DNA of 60,480 nt, taken from assembly GCA_027483175.1 (NCBI GenBank), contig JAIXVE010000312.1, forward strand, positions 1-60,480, in the 5' to 3' direction. The stretch is from Verrucomicrobiaceae bacterium. GTDB taxonomy: Bacteria > Verrucomicrobiota > Verrucomicrobiia > Verrucomicrobiales > V1-33. The translations under genes were made by a program, and so were the position numbers. Positions within the stretch are counted from its first letter, which is position 1; each line of letters starts with the position of its first letter. This document shows positions 58,027 to 60,480 of this stretch, piece after piece. The notes beneath the pieces were generated by a model. That model was given only the letters and a program-made list of their open reading frames with translations. It did no database searches and had not been told where the DNA came from.

Positions 58027-59976
58027 ATGATGAAGCGAACAGTGATTTCTGCGGTTCTCGGCCTGACGATGCTGGGTGGGGATGTTGAATCGGCCGGGGT
58101 GCCGGCGGATGTGCGGAGCGGGCCGCTGAAGGATTTGAACGGGTATTTTCCGTTTGATCCGCCGGGTTCGACGGAGGCGTGGGCGAAGCGGTCGGCGGCG
58201 TTGCGGTTGCAGACGCAGGTGGCGCTAGGGTTGCATCCGATGCCTGAGAAGACCCCGTTGAAGGCGGTGATTCACGGGAAAGTGGCGGGGGATGGGTTTA
58301 CGGTGGAGAAGGTGATTTTCGAGTCGTTTCCCGGGTATTATGTGACGGGGAGCCTGTATCGGCCGGCGGTGCCGGTGGCGGGGAAGGCTCCGGCGGTGCT
58401 TTGTCCGCACGGGCATTGGAACAACGGGCGGTTTCTGAGCGAGAGTGAGGCGGATGTGGCGACGGCGATCCGGACGGGAGCGGAGAAGCAGGCGGATGCG
58501 GGGCGGAGTCCGCTGCAGGCGCGTTCGATCGGGCTGGCGCGGATGGGTTGCACGGTGTTCTTCTATGACATGATAGGGTATGCGGACAGCGTGCAGGTGA
58601 GTTATGAACTGGCGCATCGTTTCAAGCAGCAGCGGGCGGAGATGATTGCGGGGGAGGGTTGGGGGTTCTTCAGTCCGCAGGCGGAGGGGCATCTGCAGAG
58701 CATCATGGGATTGCAGACGTGGAACAGCATTCGGGCGCTGGATTTTGTGGAGGGGTTGCCGGAGGTGGATGCGGCGAGGATCGGGGTGACGGGGGCGAGC
58801 GGCGGGGGGACGCAGACGTTTGTGCTAGCGGCGATTGATGCGCGTCCGGCGGCGATTTTTCCGTGCGTGATGGTGTCGACGGCGATGCAGGGTGGGTGCA
58901 CCTGCGAGAATGCGAGTCTTTTGCGGATCGGGACGGGGAATGTGGAGCTGGCGGGGCTGTTTGCGCCGAAGCCGATGGGGATGACGGCGGCGAATGACTG
59001 GACGAAGGAGATGAAGACGAAGGGATTGCCGGAGCTGCAGCGGCTGTACGGGCTGTTAGGCAAGCCGGAGAATGTGATGCTGCATGACCGGACGGAGTTT
59101 CCGCACAATTACAATCTGCCGAGCCGGATGGCGATGTACCGGTGGTTTGAGAAGCATTTGAAGACCCCGCGGCCTGCGCCGGAGGAGGAGGGGGCGTTCA
59201 CGTACCTGACAAAAGAGCAGTTGAGTGTCTGGAATGGGGAGCATCCTGCGCCGGCGGCGGGGGATCCGGAGCTGGAGCGGCGCGTGCTGCGGCACTGGAG
59301 TGAGGATGCGAGCCGTCAGATCGGGGTGAAGCCGTCGCTGGTGGACGAGGCGCTGCCGGTGCTGGCGGGGCGGTCGTGGAGTGAGGCGGGCGTGTGCCGT
59401 TGGGAGGTTGGGGAGCGGGTGCAGCGGAGTGGCTGGCTGGAGATGAAGGGGTGGATTGAGAACACGGGGCACCGCGAGGCGGTGGCGGCGACGTTTCTGT
59501 ATCCTGATCAATGGAATGGATCGGTGGTGGTGCTGCTGCAGGATGGGGATGCGGGCGCGGAGGCGGTGGTGAAGAGCGGCGCGGCGGTGTGTCTGCCGGT
59601 GTTGTTCAGCGAGCCGTCACCGGGGACTCCAGCAAGGGCGCGGCATGTGGAGGGAGACCGGGATTTTGCGGGGTACACGCACGGGTACAACGATGGCGTG
59701 ATCAAGCGTCGGGCGCACGACGTGCTGACGGTGGTGTCATTCATCCGCGGGCATGAGCGGAAGCCGACGTCGATCGAGGTCAGGGCGGCGGAGAGTCATG
59801 TACCGGAAGGTGCGCTGGCGGTGGCGCTGATTCCACGGGATGTGGTGGGCAAAGCGGTGTTTGCGGAGACGGCGTTCCGTTTTGCGTCGGTGAGTGACAT
59901 TCGGTCGCCGCGATTGCTGCCGGGGGCGCTGAAGTACGGGGATCTTCCGGCGCTGCTGCGGCGTGCGGCGCGGTGA
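58027..59976 (+). CDS. Exported acetyl-xylan-esterase-like alpha/beta hydrolase
   Basis: 649 aa from ATGATG at 58027 (signal peptide VISAVLGLTMLGG). Residues about 30-400 form the alpha/beta hydrolase: VLCPHGHWNNGRF oxyanion region, FFYDMIGYADS, GVTGASGGGTQTF with nucleophile S258, and a late His near ILHDRTEFPHNYN-like region (literal VMLHDRTEFPHNYN). Similar to acetyl xylan esterase/dienelactone-hydrolase families that deacetylate plant polysaccharides. Residues 410-649 are a second beta-rich module with no assigned family. No Shine-Dalgarno is visible (GAATTCC precedes the ATG). The leader region is divergent with the DUF1573-rhodanese pair. Confidence 0.85.
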   Translation: MMKRTVISAVLGLTMLGGDVESAGVPADVRSGPLKDLNGYFPFDPPGSTEAWAKRSAALRLQTQVALGLHPMPEKTPLKAVIHGKVAGDGFTVEKVIFESFPGYYVTGSLYRPAVPVAGKAPAVLCPHGHWNNGRFLSESEADVATAIRTGAEKQADAGRSPLQARSIGLARMGCTVFFYDMIGYADSVQVSYELAHRFKQQRAEMIAGEGWGFFSPQAEGHLQSIMGLQTWNSIRALDFVEGLPEVDAARIGVTGASGGGTQTFVLAAIDARPAAIFPCVMVSTAMQGGCTCENASLLRIGTGNVELAGLFAPKPMGMTAANDWTKEMKTKGLPELQRLYGLLGKPENVMLHDRTEFPHNYNLPSRMAMYRWFEKHLKTPRPAPEEEGAFTYLTKEQLSVWNGEHPAPAAGDPELERRVLRHWSEDASRQIGVKPSLVDEALPVLAGRSWSEAGVCRWEVGERVQRSGWLEMKGWIENTGHREAVAATFLYPDQWNGSVVVLLQDGDAGAEAVVKSGAAVCLPVLFSEPSPGTPARARHVEGDRDFAGYTHGYNDGVIKRRAHDVLTVVSFIRGHERKPTSIEVRAAESHVPEGALAVALIPRDVVGKAVFAETAFRFASVSDIRSPRLLPGALKYGDLPALLRRAAR

Positions 59977-59988
59977 TGGCTAGTGCAG

Positions 59989-60480
59989 CTAAAGAGGGTT
60001 GCGGCGGCGTTCGAGGAATCGTTCGAGGGCGAAGACCATGGAGGGGAAGGCGACTTCCGAGGGGTCGACCGAGGCGGGGTCGAGCCAGCAGGTGGAGGCG
60101 ACGCCGTCGAGGGATTGAGGGGCGGCGTCGGCGTGGGTGCGGGCGGTGAAGAAGAAGTCGAGGACCGGGTAGACGAGGCCCTTGTAGTGATAGGAATTGG
60201 GGTGGGAGCAGAGGAAGCGGATGTCTTCGAGCTGGAGGCCGACTTCTTCGGTGAATTCGCGCTGGAGCCCGTGTTCAGCGGTTTCGCCTTCGTCGATGAA
60301 GCCGCCGGGGATGGCGAGTTTGTCCTTGGCGGGGGCTTTGGCGCGGCGGATGAAGAGGACCATGCCGTCGGGGCGTTCGAGGAAGGCGGCGGTGGCGCAG
60401 GTGGTGTTGAAGTAGAGCGTGTAGTTGCAGGCCGGGCAGTGGAGCGGCTGGGTCGGCGAGGCATTGCGCGGGATGCCGCA
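59989..60480 (-). CDS. NUDIX hydrolase with N-terminal zinc ribbon, truncated at right edge
   Basis: The frame runs past 60480. An internal ATG at 60363 exists, but translation from the edge gives 39 further residues with HCPACNYTLYFN, a zinc-ribbon half-site preceding the NUDIX core as in NADH-pyrophosphatase-like proteins, so the true start is outside the window. The NUDIX box is GGFIDEGETAEHGLQREFTE plus EVG (REx2EExG form reads REFTEEVG), intact. The family hydrolyses nucleoside diphosphates linked to other groups. The C-terminus (FPSMVFALERFLERRRNPL) is complete. It converges with the esterase gene, 12 nt apart. Confidence 0.9.
   Translation of the reverse strand, partial: CGIPRNASPTQPLHCPACNYTLYFNTTCATAAFLERPDGMVLFIRRAKAPAKDKLAIPGGFIDEGETAEHGLQREFTEEVGLQLEDIRFLCSHPNSYHYKGLVYPVLDFFFTARTHADAAPQSLDGVASTCWLDPASVDPSEVAFPSMVFALERFLERRRNPL

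Noticed and set aside
1..60480. Many long open frames antisense to or overlapping genes, often Arg/Pro- or Gly/Glu-rich
   Set aside because: They arise from the high GC content and strong G/C strand bias, which remove stop codons in other frames. They lack signal peptides or family motifs and overlap recognised genes.

Overview
The window is a GC-rich, densely coded bacterial chromosome segment with about 45 genes. No gene-free gap exceeds 300 nt, and I found no rRNA, tRNA, CRISPR array, transposase or prophage gene. The family mix points to the PVC superphylum, most likely Verrucomicrobiota. It includes a DUF1501 / DUF1587-1592 / DUF1552 gene set, a PVC-type CxxCH heme-binding 'membrane-bound dehydrogenase', PQQ-like propellers, giant secreted CotH / lamin-tail / LamG proteins, an autotransporter-associated repeat protein and a cupredoxin-PA14 fusion. 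This placement is inference from family content; no marker tree was possible.

Layout. 1-9.2 kb: after an edge-truncated hypothetical gene, a minus-strand run holds a transglutaminase-like secreted protein, ilvD, a secreted TPR protein, a class-V aminotransferase and a cystathionine gamma-synthase-like enzyme. 9.3-15.8 kb: a plus-strand run holds DUF1501, DUF1592-type cytochrome, DUF1552 and a secreted HExxH metallopeptidase. 15.9-23.5 kb: minus strand, with a 1681-aa CotH protein, an SGNH hydrolase, a TlpA-like thioredoxin and a small hypothetical gene. The starts of the SGNH and TlpA genes sit directly behind heptanucleotide repeat tracts. 23.7-29 kb: a PQQ-like propeller, a palindrome cluster, an autotransporter-repeat protein and two tiny zinc-binding proteins. 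29.1-34 kb: heme-binding dehydrogenase, TolC-family lipoprotein, esterase. 34-39 kb: a second CotH protein. 39-50 kb: HupE/UreJ pair, DUF3820, second PQQ propeller, EF-hand protein, SRPBCC protein, cupredoxin-PA14 plus propeller pair, a pseudo-sulfatase and a sugar kinase. 50-60.5 kb: rpe, rplI, a coiled-coil envelope operon with a lipoprotein, sugar isomerase, class-I aldolase and AlkD-like protein, a DUF1573-rhodanese pair, an acetyl-xylan-esterase-like hydrolase and an edge-truncated NUDIX hydrolase.

How the parts fit. Much of the window encodes exported proteins for complex-polymer or particle breakdown and periplasmic electron transfer (heme CxxCH domains, type-1 copper, PQQ-like propellers, hydrolases). 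This is mixed with housekeeping genes (ilvD, rpe, rplI) and a sugar isomerase/aldolase pair.

The most unusual signals are at base level. The plus strand is strongly G-rich over C whichever strand is coding. Minus-strand genes almost never place a C-ending codon of the NCN type before a Trp codon. Minus-strand starts follow C-rich leaders without Shine-Dalgarno sequences. The strongest candidates for undescribed biology are the tandem paralogous coiled-coil envelope operon at 51.7-53.9 kb, the heptamer tracts that replace ribosome-binding regions, the palindrome cluster at 25.05-25.18 kb, and a sulfatase-fold protein that has lost its visible catalytic and metal-ligand motifs.
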